Assembly: GCA_036278455.1 (NCBI GenBank)
Contig: DASULB010000025.1
Span: forward strand, 1 to 12,767
Length of the DNA: 12,767 bases
Reading direction: 5' to 3'
DNA from: FW021-bin31 sp036278455
Lineage (GTDB): Bacteria; Bacteroidota; Bacteroidia; Chitinophagales; Chitinophagaceae
Every line of letters starts with the position of its first letter. The first letter of the stretch is position 1. Below, piece after piece: positions 7,161-12,767 of the stretch. Under the pieces are notes generated by a model. That model saw only the letters and a program-made list of their open reading frames with translations. It made no database searches and was not told the DNA's origin. Made by a program: the position numbers and the translations under genes.

Positions 7161-7607
7161 TTAATCGGTTTTCAGAAAATAGAAATTTTCGCCAGACAGC
7201 ACGAATCCCTGCTGCCTGTACAGGGAATTTCCAATCAGGTTACTTTTTTGGGTTTCCAGTTGCAGTCCACAGGCGCCGGTATCACGCGCCAGGGAGATGC
7301 ACCGCCCGATGAGCAGCTTGCTGATATGTCTGCCGCGATGAGCGGGGTGGACGTAGAGATCGTTCAGCAACCACAACCGCTTTAGCCTGGTGGAGGACCA
7401 TAAAGGATACAATTGTACAAATCCCGACAGGGAATGATCTGCCTCTGCCGCCACATAGATCACGGAATCCTTGGCCGCGAAGCGTGCCGCCAGGAATTCC
7501 CTGGCAGCCTTTTCATCCGGTGGATGGCGGTAAAACTGCCGGTAACCATCAAATAAGGGTACCAGGGGAGGGAGGTCTGCTATGGTGGCTGTACGGATCT
7601 GTGTCAT
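7161..7607 (-). CDS. GNAT-family N-acetyltransferase
   Basis: The 148-residue protein transfers acetyl from acetyl-CoA to an amine; the substrate is unknown. The fold is recognised by the N-terminal I-R-x-A-T-x-A-D-L-P (4-13), the beta4/motif A region W-L-L-N-D-L-Y-V-H-P (79-88) followed by R-G-R-H-I-S-K-L-L (91-99), and motif B with N-S-L-Y-R-Q-Q-G-F (127-135). The order and length are typical of single-domain GNAT enzymes of the spermidine/HPA-like kind. In the acetyl-CoA loop, consensus R/Q-x-x-G-x-G/A, the positions expected to be Gly are His94 and Ser96. The frame is open from an ATG at 7646, but that codon lies inside the likely -7 box, so the ATG at 7607 is chosen. The gene is divergent from feoB. 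Confidence 0.87.
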   Translation of the reverse strand: MTQIRTATIADLPPLVPLFDGYRQFYRHPPDEKAAREFLAARFAAKDSVIYVAAEADHSLSGFVQLYPLWSSTRLKRLWLLNDLYVHPAHRGRHISKLLIGRCISLARDTGACGLQLETQKSNLIGNSLYRQQGFVLSGENFYFLKTD

Positions 7608-7639
7608 ATGATGGCAGGATTCAGGATCAATGTCATCCC

Positions 7640-7647
7640 CAAACATA
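7640..7647 (-). promoter_or_regulatory. probable -7 promoter box for the GNAT gene (TATGTTTG)
   Basis: On the minus strand TATGTTTG is an exact TAnnTTTG match, ending 32 bases before the ATG at 7607 and implying a leader of about 25-30 bases. It overlaps the alternative upstream ATG (7646) and therefore decides the start. No clear -33 element is visible. Confidence 0.5.
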
Positions 7648-7771
7648 AAGAAAACCGGTATTTTTTTATGTTTTTCCGCCGGGGATCTTTTTTTTTACGG
7701 ATCTGCACCTGTTTTTTCCGCATCGGATTAGGCTTTTTACTGATCAGACCGCTTCTGCGCGATAAATAATA

Positions 7772-7779
7772 TAGCTTTG
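7772..7779 (+). promoter_or_regulatory. probable -7 promoter box for feoB (TAGCTTTG)
   Basis: TAGCTTTG matches TAnnTTTG exactly and lies 34 bases before the FeoB start. An AGGAG ribosome-binding-like sequence is at 7798-7802, with an eleven-base spacer to the ATG. No classical -33 TTTG at correct spacing and no clear Fur box were identified by eye. Confidence 0.5.
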
Positions 7780-7813
7780 CAGCATTTCAATTTAGACAGG
7801 AGTTTTTTTTCGG

Positions 7814-9937
7814 ATGCAGCAACGACTGAATATAGCGCTGGTGGGAAATCCCAACAGCGGTAAAAGTTCACTTTTCAACGTCCTCACGGGCCTGAACCAG
7901 AAAGTGGGCAATTTCCCCGGCGTGACCGTGGATAAGAAGACGGGGCTGTGCCGGCTGGATGATGGCCATACTGCCAACATCATCGATTTGCCTGGAACCT
8001 ATAGCCTGTACCCCAAGGGCGCAGATGAACTGGTTACCTATGATATTCTCATTAATCCCGACAGTCCTTACAAACCGGATATGGTGGTGGTGATCGCCGA
8101 TGCATCCAACCTGAAACGCAACCTGCTGTTTTGTTCCCAGATCATAGACCTGAAAATTCCTACGGTGATCGCCCTTACCATGATGGATCTGGCAAAGAAA
8201 AAGGGTGTGGAAATAGACCTGCCCGGACTGGAGCGTGAACTGGGCGTTCCGGTGATCGCCATCAACCCCCGGAAGAACAAAGGGATCCTTCAGCTGAAAA
8301 AGACCCTGGTGATGACCGCCGACAAGCAGTACCAGGCGCCATCGTGGGATTTTGTAGACGTAAGGTCCATGGAATCGGGCGTGGTCAGCGGTGTCAGCGC
8401 GTTCGTGCCGGTGACCAGTGATTATGCCGCGCTGCATGTGGCTTCTCATGTCGATGAGCTGCAGTTTCTCAATGGTGGTCAGCGGCTGGCGATCAAAAAT
8501 ATCATTGCGGAGGAGAAATTCAACAAGACCAAGACCCAGGGCAAAGAGATCCTCCGGCGCTATGAGAAGATCAAGCAGATCATGGGCAGCACCGTGGTAG
8601 AGCAGGATCCCCTGTACAAAACGCTCCTTACCGAAAAAATTGACAATATTCTGCTGCACCGCGTGTGGGGTTATGTGATCATGCTGGGGATCCTCTTTTT
8701 GATTTTTCAGAGCATCTTTTCATTCGCACAATATCCCATGGATGCCATCCAGCTGGGCTTTAGCCAGCTCAGCTCCTGGCTGGGGACGCTGCTCCCCGCC
8801 GGGTGGGTGACCGACCTGCTCATCAACGGGCTCATCGCCGGGGTCAGCGGCATCGCGGTATTCATTCCGCAGATCATGATCCTTTTCGGTTTTATCACCA
8901 TCCTGGAAGATACCGGTTATATGGCGCGGATCAGTTTTTTGACCGACAGGGTGATGCGTCAGGTGGGCCTGAACGGCCGCAGTGTGATGCCGATGATCAG
9001 CGGGCTGGCCTGCGCAGTGCCGGCGATCATGGCCACCCGTAGTATTGAAAACCGCAAAGAGCGGCTGATCACCATCCTGATCACGCCGTTTATGACTTGT
9101 TCCGCCCGCCTGCCGGTGTATGTCATTATCATCGCCCTGGTGATCCCCAACAAAACGGTACTGGGTTTTCTGAGCTTGCAGGGAGGGGTCATGATGCTGA
9201 TGTATTTTCTGGGGTTTTTCATGGCGATGGTGGTGTCCTATGTGATGAAATTCATTATCAAGATCAGGGACAAGAGCTACTTTATCATGGAGCTGCCCGT
9301 TTACCGGGCCCCGCGTTGGAAAAACATCGGACTGACCATGATCGAAAAAGGGCGCATTTTTACCCTGGACGCCGGTAAGGTCATCCTGGTGATCTCACTG
9401 ATCCTGTGGTTCCTGGCCTCTTACGGCCCTCCGAAACAGATGGAGCGGATCTCCGATCAATACACCACCCTGATCCGGGAGCATCCCGCTAAAAAGACGG
9501 AGTTACAGACTACTATGCGCATGGATAAACTGGAACATTCCTATGCCGGCTATGTAGGCAAAGCCATCGAGCCGGTTATCCGCCCGTTGGGTTTCGACTG
9601 GAAAATAGGCATTGCTTTGGTAACGTCCTTTGCTGCCAGGGAGGTTTTTGTCGGCACGATGGCAACCCTGTACAGCGTGGGAGAAAATCCCGAGCACTCC
9701 CAGCGCACGTTGACGGAAAAAATGCGCCAGGCGACCCACCCTGACGGACGCAAAGTATTCACGCTTGCCACAGGGCTTTCCCTGCTCATCTTTTACGCTT
9801 TTGCCATGCAGTGCATGACAACACTCGCCATTGTCTACCGGGAGACCAAGTCCTGGAAATACCCTGTCATTCAGTTCGCTTATATGACAGGAATCGCTTA
9901 TGTCTGCAGCCTGTTGGTATATTATTTGTTCGTGTAG
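7814..9937 (+). CDS. feoB: ferrous iron transport protein B
   Basis: FeoB is the inner-membrane Fe(II) transporter, with a cytoplasmic G-protein domain at its N-terminus. Visible GTPase motifs are G1 GNPNSGKS (11-18), the switch I region VGNFPGVTV (31-39), G3 DLPGTYSL (58-65), and a G4 position TMMD (122-125) where NxxD is expected. A helical insert (about 180-270) leads to the first membrane helix at about 284. The core has the paired Gate-type segments: IPQIMILFGFITILEDTGYM (351-370), GLACAVPAIMATRSIENRKE (397-416), PFMTCSARLPVY (425-436) and SFAAREVFVGTMATLYS (605-621). Cys400 and Cys429 are the conserved core cysteines. At 707 residues the length is normal. No FeoA gene is adjacent, and no SH3-like FeoA domain is fused. 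A peptidase gene follows 6 bases later. Confidence 0.97.
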   Translation: MQQRLNIALVGNPNSGKSSLFNVLTGLNQKVGNFPGVTVDKKTGLCRLDDGHTANIIDLPGTYSLYPKGADELVTYDILINPDSPYKPDMVVVIADASNLKRNLLFCSQIIDLKIPTVIALTMMDLAKKKGVEIDLPGLERELGVPVIAINPRKNKGILQLKKTLVMTADKQYQAPSWDFVDVRSMESGVVSGVSAFVPVTSDYAALHVASHVDELQFLNGGQRLAIKNIIAEEKFNKTKTQGKEILRRYEKIKQIMGSTVVEQDPLYKTLLTEKIDNILLHRVWGYVIMLGILFLIFQSIFSFAQYPMDAIQLGFSQLSSWLGTLLPAGWVTDLLINGLIAGVSGIAVFIPQIMILFGFITILEDTGYMARISFLTDRVMRQVGLNGRSVMPMISGLACAVPAIMATRSIENRKERLITILITPFMTCSARLPVYVIIIALVIPNKTVLGFLSLQGGVMMLMYFLGFFMAMVVSYVMKFIIKIRDKSYFIMELPVYRAPRWKNIGLTMIEKGRIFTLDAGKVILVISLILWFLASYGPPKQMERISDQYTTLIREHPAKKTELQTTMRMDKLEHSYAGYVGKAIEPVIRPLGFDWKIGIALVTSFAAREVFVGTMATLYSVGENPEHSQRTLTEKMRQATHPDGRKVFTLATGLSLLIFYAFAMQCMTTLAIVYRETKSWKYPVIQFAYMTGIAYVCSLLVYYLFV

Positions 9938-9943
9938 ACCACA

Positions 9944-10891
9944 ATGAGAAACACCGTTATACTGCTTATCATTTTGTTGTCGGGGATTGTCGCAGATGCC
10001 CAGCCGGTAGACTCCCTTCAGCTCATGAACGATGTTAAAAAGCTTTCTTCCAATGAAATGCAGGGACGCAAAGTAGGTACGAAAGGCAGCCGGAAAGCCC
10101 AGCTGTATATCATTCGCCGTTTTGAGCACATCGGATTAGAGCAGTTATACGGTACTTATGAACAGCCTTTCTTTTTTTCCAACCAGGGCAGGCGGATCAT
10201 GGGGACCAACCTCATGGGGTATCTTAAAGGAAAGGAAGATAGCTGGATCATTATTTCGGCGCATTATGATCACCTGGGGATCCGTTCCGAACCGGTAAAC
10301 GGGGATTCCATTTATAATGGTGCCGATGACAATGCCTCCGGGGTGGCTGGATTGCTGGCCATCGCTGCCTACTTTAAGAAACATTCACCGCAGCACAACC
10401 TGCTTTTCGTCGCTTTTGATGCGGAGGAAGAAGGTTTGCAGGGATCCAGAGCCTTCGTGCAAACTACAGGGGATCTGCTAAAAAAGGTGAAGCTGAACCT
10501 TAACATGGATATGATCAGCCACAGCAAGAAACATGAGTTATATGCCTGTGGCACCCGTCAGTTCCCCAGACTGAAACCGCTTTTGCAGCAAGCGGACAGT
10601 GATCGGGAGATCACCCTTCGCTTCGGTCATGATGACCCTGCCGCGCCCAAAGACAACTGGGTGAACCAAAGCGATCAGGGCTCCTTTTACCGGGCAGGCA
10701 TCCCCTTTATTTATTTCGGGGTGGAAGATCACCCGGATTATCACCGGGTGACAGATGAATTTAAGACGATTACACCCTCCTTCTTTTATCATGCTGTACG
10801 GGTAATCATCCGTGCCGCCGTCAACCTGGATCATTATGGGTATTTGAAGTTGCCACCCAGAAACAAATGGATCATGAAGTCGGGTGATTAG
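9944..10891 (+). CDS. exported M28-family zinc aminopeptidase
   Basis: This 315-residue secreted or periplasmic metallopeptidase probably removes N-terminal amino acids from peptides using two zinc ions. A signal peptide spans residues 1-19 (hydrophobic core TVILLIILLSGI, cleavage after ADA). The M28 active-site order is complete: His107 in SAHYDHLG, Asp128/129 in NGADDNASG, Glu161-Glu162 in FDAEEEGLQGS, Asp189 in NMDMISH, and His267 in DYHRVTD. The protein lacks a PA insert or a C-terminal sorting domain, so it is the compact catalytic form. It starts 6 bases after feoB, with no room for its own promoter, so the two are most likely co-transcribed; a functional link to iron uptake is not evident. 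It ends shortly before the GC shift into the toxin-antitoxin segment. Confidence 0.93.
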   Translation: MRNTVILLIILLSGIVADAQPVDSLQLMNDVKKLSSNEMQGRKVGTKGSRKAQLYIIRRFEHIGLEQLYGTYEQPFFFSNQGRRIMGTNLMGYLKGKEDSWIIISAHYDHLGIRSEPVNGDSIYNGADDNASGVAGLLAIAAYFKKHSPQHNLLFVAFDAEEEGLQGSRAFVQTTGDLLKKVKLNLNMDMISHSKKHELYACGTRQFPRLKPLLQQADSDREITLRFGHDDPAAPKDNWVNQSDQGSFYRAGIPFIYFGVEDHPDYHRVTDEFKTITPSFFYHAVRVIIRAAVNLDHYGYLKLPPRNKWIMKSGD

Positions 10892-10892
10892 T

Positions 10893-10941
10893 TGAAGGTT
10901 GCCGTTTTCCGTTTAAGCTGATCTTTATGCAGCATCCTTCA
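10893..10941. repeat. imperfect inverted repeat after the peptidase gene
   Basis: TGAAGGTTGC (10893-10902) pairs with GCATCCTTCA (10932-10941), matching 9 of 10 bases across a 29-base loop. There is no T-run after it, so intrinsic termination is doubtful. Further small dyads follow (GACCA 10957-10961 with TGGTC 10973-10977), making this gap dyad-rich just where base composition changes. Confidence 0.3.
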
Positions 10942-10983
10942 CAGGTAGCGTAGCCCGACCATAGGGCGGACTTGGTCTAAAAC

Positions 10984-11016
10984 AATTAGATGCCTTCCCG
11001 GGCACGCCCACTAATT
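10984..11016. repeat. imperfect inverted repeat overlapping the toxin stop codon
   Basis: AATTAG (10984-10989) and CTAATT (11011-11016) flank a perfect CCCGGG centre (10997-11002). The arms in between match only in part (G-C at a few positions and a one-base offset). The dyad contains the last codons and the stop of the toxin gene. It may be a terminator-like structure or the remnant of a recombination site; only the symmetry is directly seen. Confidence 0.35.
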
Positions 11017-11387
11017 ACTTTAGTTGGTGGGTGGTTGACTTTTGGATGTATGACACTTTTAAAATTTTCTAAAATTCTATCTCTGTTCTCATTTTTATGA
11101 TAAAGTTCTATGAAGATTATCCTTTGCTCCTCTTCATAATAAGCATAAATCAAACGCAAACCTGAATTCACTCCACGGCCTTTTAGCGCTCTGCAGGCAA
11201 TCTTTTTCACTTTGATAATGCATGTATCCAAACCCAAATTATCCACACGAAAACTAAATGGAGGTCGCTCATCGGGCGTAATTTCCAAAACACGTTTAAC
11301 AACTTCTAAATCATCATTTAGCGTTCTGTATCTTTTTAACAGACCTTTTAAGTCTTTTTTAAATTCAGTAAGTTCTTCAAAGGTCAT
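10986..11387 (-). CDS. RelE/ParE-like toxin of a type II toxin-antitoxin pair
   Basis: The 133-residue product is second in a minus-strand operon with an XRE-Panacea antitoxin. The start has the F-K-K-D-L-K-x-L-L-K-R-Y helix (9-20). The core has the C-R-A-L-K-G-R-G-V-N-S-G-L-R-L-I-Y strand-turn region (65-81), then the IIFIELYHKNENRDR segment (90-104), as in RelE/ParE-superfamily toxins that act as mRNA interferases or gyrase inhibitors; which applies here is not decidable. The usual fold would end near residue 110. The remaining ~23 residues (H-P-K-V-N-H-P-P to S-G-R-A-R-E-G-I) look unlike the core and overlap an inverted repeat, so the 3' end may have been altered or extended by recombination. 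The ATG overlaps the antitoxin stop by 4 bases. Base composition is AT-rich, unlike upstream genes. Confidence 0.75.
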   Translation of the reverse strand: MTFEELTEFKKDLKGLLKRYRTLNDDLEVVKRVLEITPDERPPFSFRVDNLGLDTCIIKVKKIACRALKGRGVNSGLRLIYAYYEEEQRIIFIELYHKNENRDRILENFKSVIHPKVNHPPTKVISGRAREGI

Positions 11388-12187
11388 TGTTCTTCAATTT
11401 CGTCTCCGTAATTTCTTACAGAGAAAGGAGCGTCTCTATAAAAAGTTAATTCATAATTAATTTCTTCTCCTTCTTTAGAAGCCATCCAGGGCATATCCTT
11501 ATGCGAATAATTACTTATTGCAGCAGCCGACCAATCGCTTAATTGATCAATAACTCTGTCAATGATTTCTTTTTCACTCGCCTTTAGTTCAGTTAAATCT
11601 GCTTTTTCCAAAGGTAGATAACGGGTTTGAGGATACCCGTAATAATTGGTTTTAACTCTTTGTAATTGCTTCTTTTTAATCATCTGACCGATGATGTTAT
11701 CCAACTGTTGCGGAACCGGACCATAAGGTAATTTTCGGTATTTAGCACCGGTTAAATGTTCCTCATACAATTCATAATAATTGAAGTCCGAGAAATAGAG
11801 CAACTTATAAAGAACCGTTTCTCCAACATTTGGTTTTCCTGCACATCTTTCAAGAATGTACAATAAGACGTTCTTGAACTTATTAACCTTGAGCGTTGGT
11901 ACAGAAATACGCTCCACTGATCCCTTAGGCTTCACCTCAACTTCACCTTCTACATCTTCAATGGCTGTAAAATCTTTAGACATAAAATCATCCAAAGAAA
12001 ATCCCAAAACCATCGACAATTTTTGCAGCTCAAGAATATCAATGCCCCTGTTTCCTAACTCTATTTGAGCGAAAGACGGCCTTGATATTTTGATCTTTTT
12101 TGCCAATTCTTCTTGGGTCAGCCCTTTTATTTTACGAAGTTTAGTTATCCTTTGACCTATTTGCTTCTTTGATAACTTTGTGTTCAT
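11384..12187 (-). CDS. antitoxin with XRE-type HTH and Panacea (DUF4065/SocA-like) domain
   Basis: This 267-residue protein is the first gene of the operon. Residues 12-68 form an XRE/Cro-like helix-turn-helix (R-I-T-K-L-R-K-I-K-G-L-T-Q-E-E-L-A, then S-R-P-S-F-A-Q-I-E-L-G-N-R) that would bind the operon's own operator. A flexible acidic linker (69-98) leads to a Panacea domain (about 99-245), seen from KLLYFSDFNYYELYEEHLTG (128-147), A-K-Y-R-K-L-P-Y-G-P-V-P (148-159) and the late YSHKDMPWMASKEGEEINY part (227-245). Panacea domains are known (Kurata and colleagues) to neutralise many unrelated toxins, and the associated toxin here is RelE/ParE-like. The gene precedes the toxin with an ATGA overlap, the classic coupled arrangement. 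The AT-rich composition suggests horizontal acquisition. Confidence 0.85.
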   Translation of the reverse strand: MNTKLSKKQIGQRITKLRKIKGLTQEELAKKIKISRPSFAQIELGNRGIDILELQKLSMVLGFSLDDFMSKDFTAIEDVEGEVEVKPKGSVERISVPTLKVNKFKNVLLYILERCAGKPNVGETVLYKLLYFSDFNYYELYEEHLTGAKYRKLPYGPVPQQLDNIIGQMIKKKQLQRVKTNYYGYPQTRYLPLEKADLTELKASEKEIIDRVIDQLSDWSAAAISNYSHKDMPWMASKEGEEINYELTFYRDAPFSVRNYGDEIEEQ

Positions 12188-12216
12188 ATCAGTGGTGTGT
12201 TTTTCGTTTAGTGGAA

Positions 12217-12224
12217 TAAAGGTA
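12217..12224 (-). promoter_or_regulatory. possible -7 box of the toxin-antitoxin operon (TACCTTTA)
   Basis: On the minus strand TACCTTTA matches TAnnTTTG except for the last base. It lies 29 bases before the antitoxin ATG, a normal distance. Between it and the start, AGTGG occurs twice (plus strand 12191-12195 and 12210-12214), 19 bases apart. This could be an operator for the XRE domain, two turns apart on one face, but five-base repeats can be chance. Confidence 0.35.
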
Positions 12225-12699
12225 AGAAATGTTTTGAAATAAAACTATTATCTGTTATGAATTGGAACAATCTGCTTTTGGAAAAGCGTGCATCTCATCA
12301 ATATCTTATAGCCATCACCCCTTCTACAATTCAAATATTGCAAGACAGTAAAGTACTGATTCCAAATTTTCGTCGCAGATCTATCTTGAACAACATCTTT
12401 CCTGTAGCACAAACATGGCTGTTCAAAGGTAATCCCCTGGCGCGGGGCAATTCCACGGCCTTTATTACAGTTCTTGTAATGCCGGTCCCTAGATAGATAT
12501 TCTGCCCAAGTTTTGTCGGACCGTGCGGACCAGCATTTACGATGAACTTTTTTGATCATTCCGCCGGCTTTGGGTTGTCATCGAACCCATTTGCCGGTCG
12601 TTTGTTCTTTTGTGGACACCCTGCCGGCAGTGCGAGTTGAATTTTACTTATTTGGGCTATATCCCTGCTTCCGGGCTTTCCCTTGTCCGTTTTTTGTCG
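12225..12699. other. ~475-base region without a convincing gene; GC change near 12,420
   Basis: The left part (to about 12,420) is AT-rich like the toxin-antitoxin genes; the right part regains the higher GC of the flanks. Two overlapping opposite ORFs are open (12257-12496 plus, 79 codons; 12559-12248 minus, 103 codons). Neither has a recognisable motif, and both cross the composition change, so they are probably not real genes. A short dyad, ATTACA/TGTAAT (12464-12469 and 12475-12480), lies near the change. No tRNA, integrase or transposase remnant could be recognised. Confidence 0.4.
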
Positions 12700-12707
12700 T
12701 ACTTTTG
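12700..12707 (+). promoter_or_regulatory. probable -7 promoter box for the gene leaving the window (TACTTTTG)
   Basis: TACTTTTG matches TAnnTTTG exactly and is followed by CAGA and a short T-rich leader. It lies 29 bases before the ATG at 12737. A TTG at 12683-12685 is closer than the usual -33 spacing. Confidence 0.5.
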
Positions 12708-12736
12708 CAGATTGTTCTTTTCTGAATGAGCGTGAT

Positions 12737-12767
12737 ATGGCATTACCTTTTTTACTGAAACATGTTT
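12737..12767 (+). CDS. 5' end of an unidentified gene (cut by the window edge)
   Basis: An ATG at 12737 opens a frame reading M-A-L-P-F-L-L-K-H-V to the last base, about the right distance from an exact TAnnTTTG box. The overlapping ATG at 12726 hits a stop within eleven codons. Too little is present to name a family. Confidence 0.45.
   Translation, partial: MALPFLLKHV

Noticed and set aside
7868..8659. 263-codon minus-strand ORF
   Set aside because: It lies entirely antisense to the G domain of feoB, and its His/Gln-rich composition is typical of an antisense shadow.
10984..11031. Integron attC-like site at the end of the toxin gene
   Set aside because: The dyad and its position at the stop codon suggested a cassette, but the core GTTRRRY/RYYYAAC pair is not present and no integrase is in the window.
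12248..12559. 103-codon minus-strand ORF, considered as a decayed mobile-element protein
   Set aside because: No recognisable catalytic motif; it spans the GC change and overlaps an opposing ORF, so there is no basis for a call.

Overview
The window looks like a chromosomal segment from a Bacteroidota bacterium, most likely a Chitinophagaceae-like member. The main signs are LytS-type kinase/LytTR regulator pairs, starts with weak or absent Shine-Dalgarno sequences, and several -7 promoter boxes of the Bacteroidota form TAnnTTTG placed 20-40 bases before good start codons. Most genes have moderately high GC. The stretch from about 10,990 to 12,420 is visibly AT-richer and looks acquired. No rRNA, tRNA, CRISPR array or complete insertion sequence was seen.

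Layout. Bases 3-140 hold the 3' end of an unidentified gene, followed by a small heavy-metal-associated (HMA) protein (162-470). About 500 bases without a convincing gene come next, then a YihY/BrkB-family membrane protein (971-1978). A two-gene sensor kinase/LytTR response regulator operon with a 7-base overlap spans 2199-3907. Next is a possible promoter with a tryptophan-rich 33-codon ORF, a four-helix membrane protein of the kind often auto-labelled 'cytochrome B' in this phylum (4203-4646), and a small membrane-protein gene that looks frameshifted (4696-4977, with a continuation in another frame to 5092). Converging on these is a VLCAD-like acyl-CoA dehydrogenase (6882-5089, minus). A GNAT acetyltransferase (7607-7161, minus) and the ferrous-iron transporter FeoB (7814-9937, plus) are divergent, each with its own -7 box. 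An exported M28 zinc peptidase lies 6 bases after FeoB.

The AT-rich segment carries a minus-strand toxin-antitoxin operon: an XRE-Panacea antitoxin (12187-11384) followed, with an ATGA overlap, by a RelE/ParE-like toxin (11387-10986). The toxin's 3' end runs into a dyad-rich junction where GC changes. About 500 bases of non-coding or decayed sequence follow, then a promoter and the first codons of a gene leaving the window at 12767.

Most of this is ordinary housekeeping and accessory content. The points most worth a second look are the toxin-antitoxin islet and its junction, the frameshifted membrane gene, the Trp-rich small ORF, the altered G4 motif in a FeoB with no adjacent FeoA, and the substituted acetyl-CoA loop of the GNAT protein.
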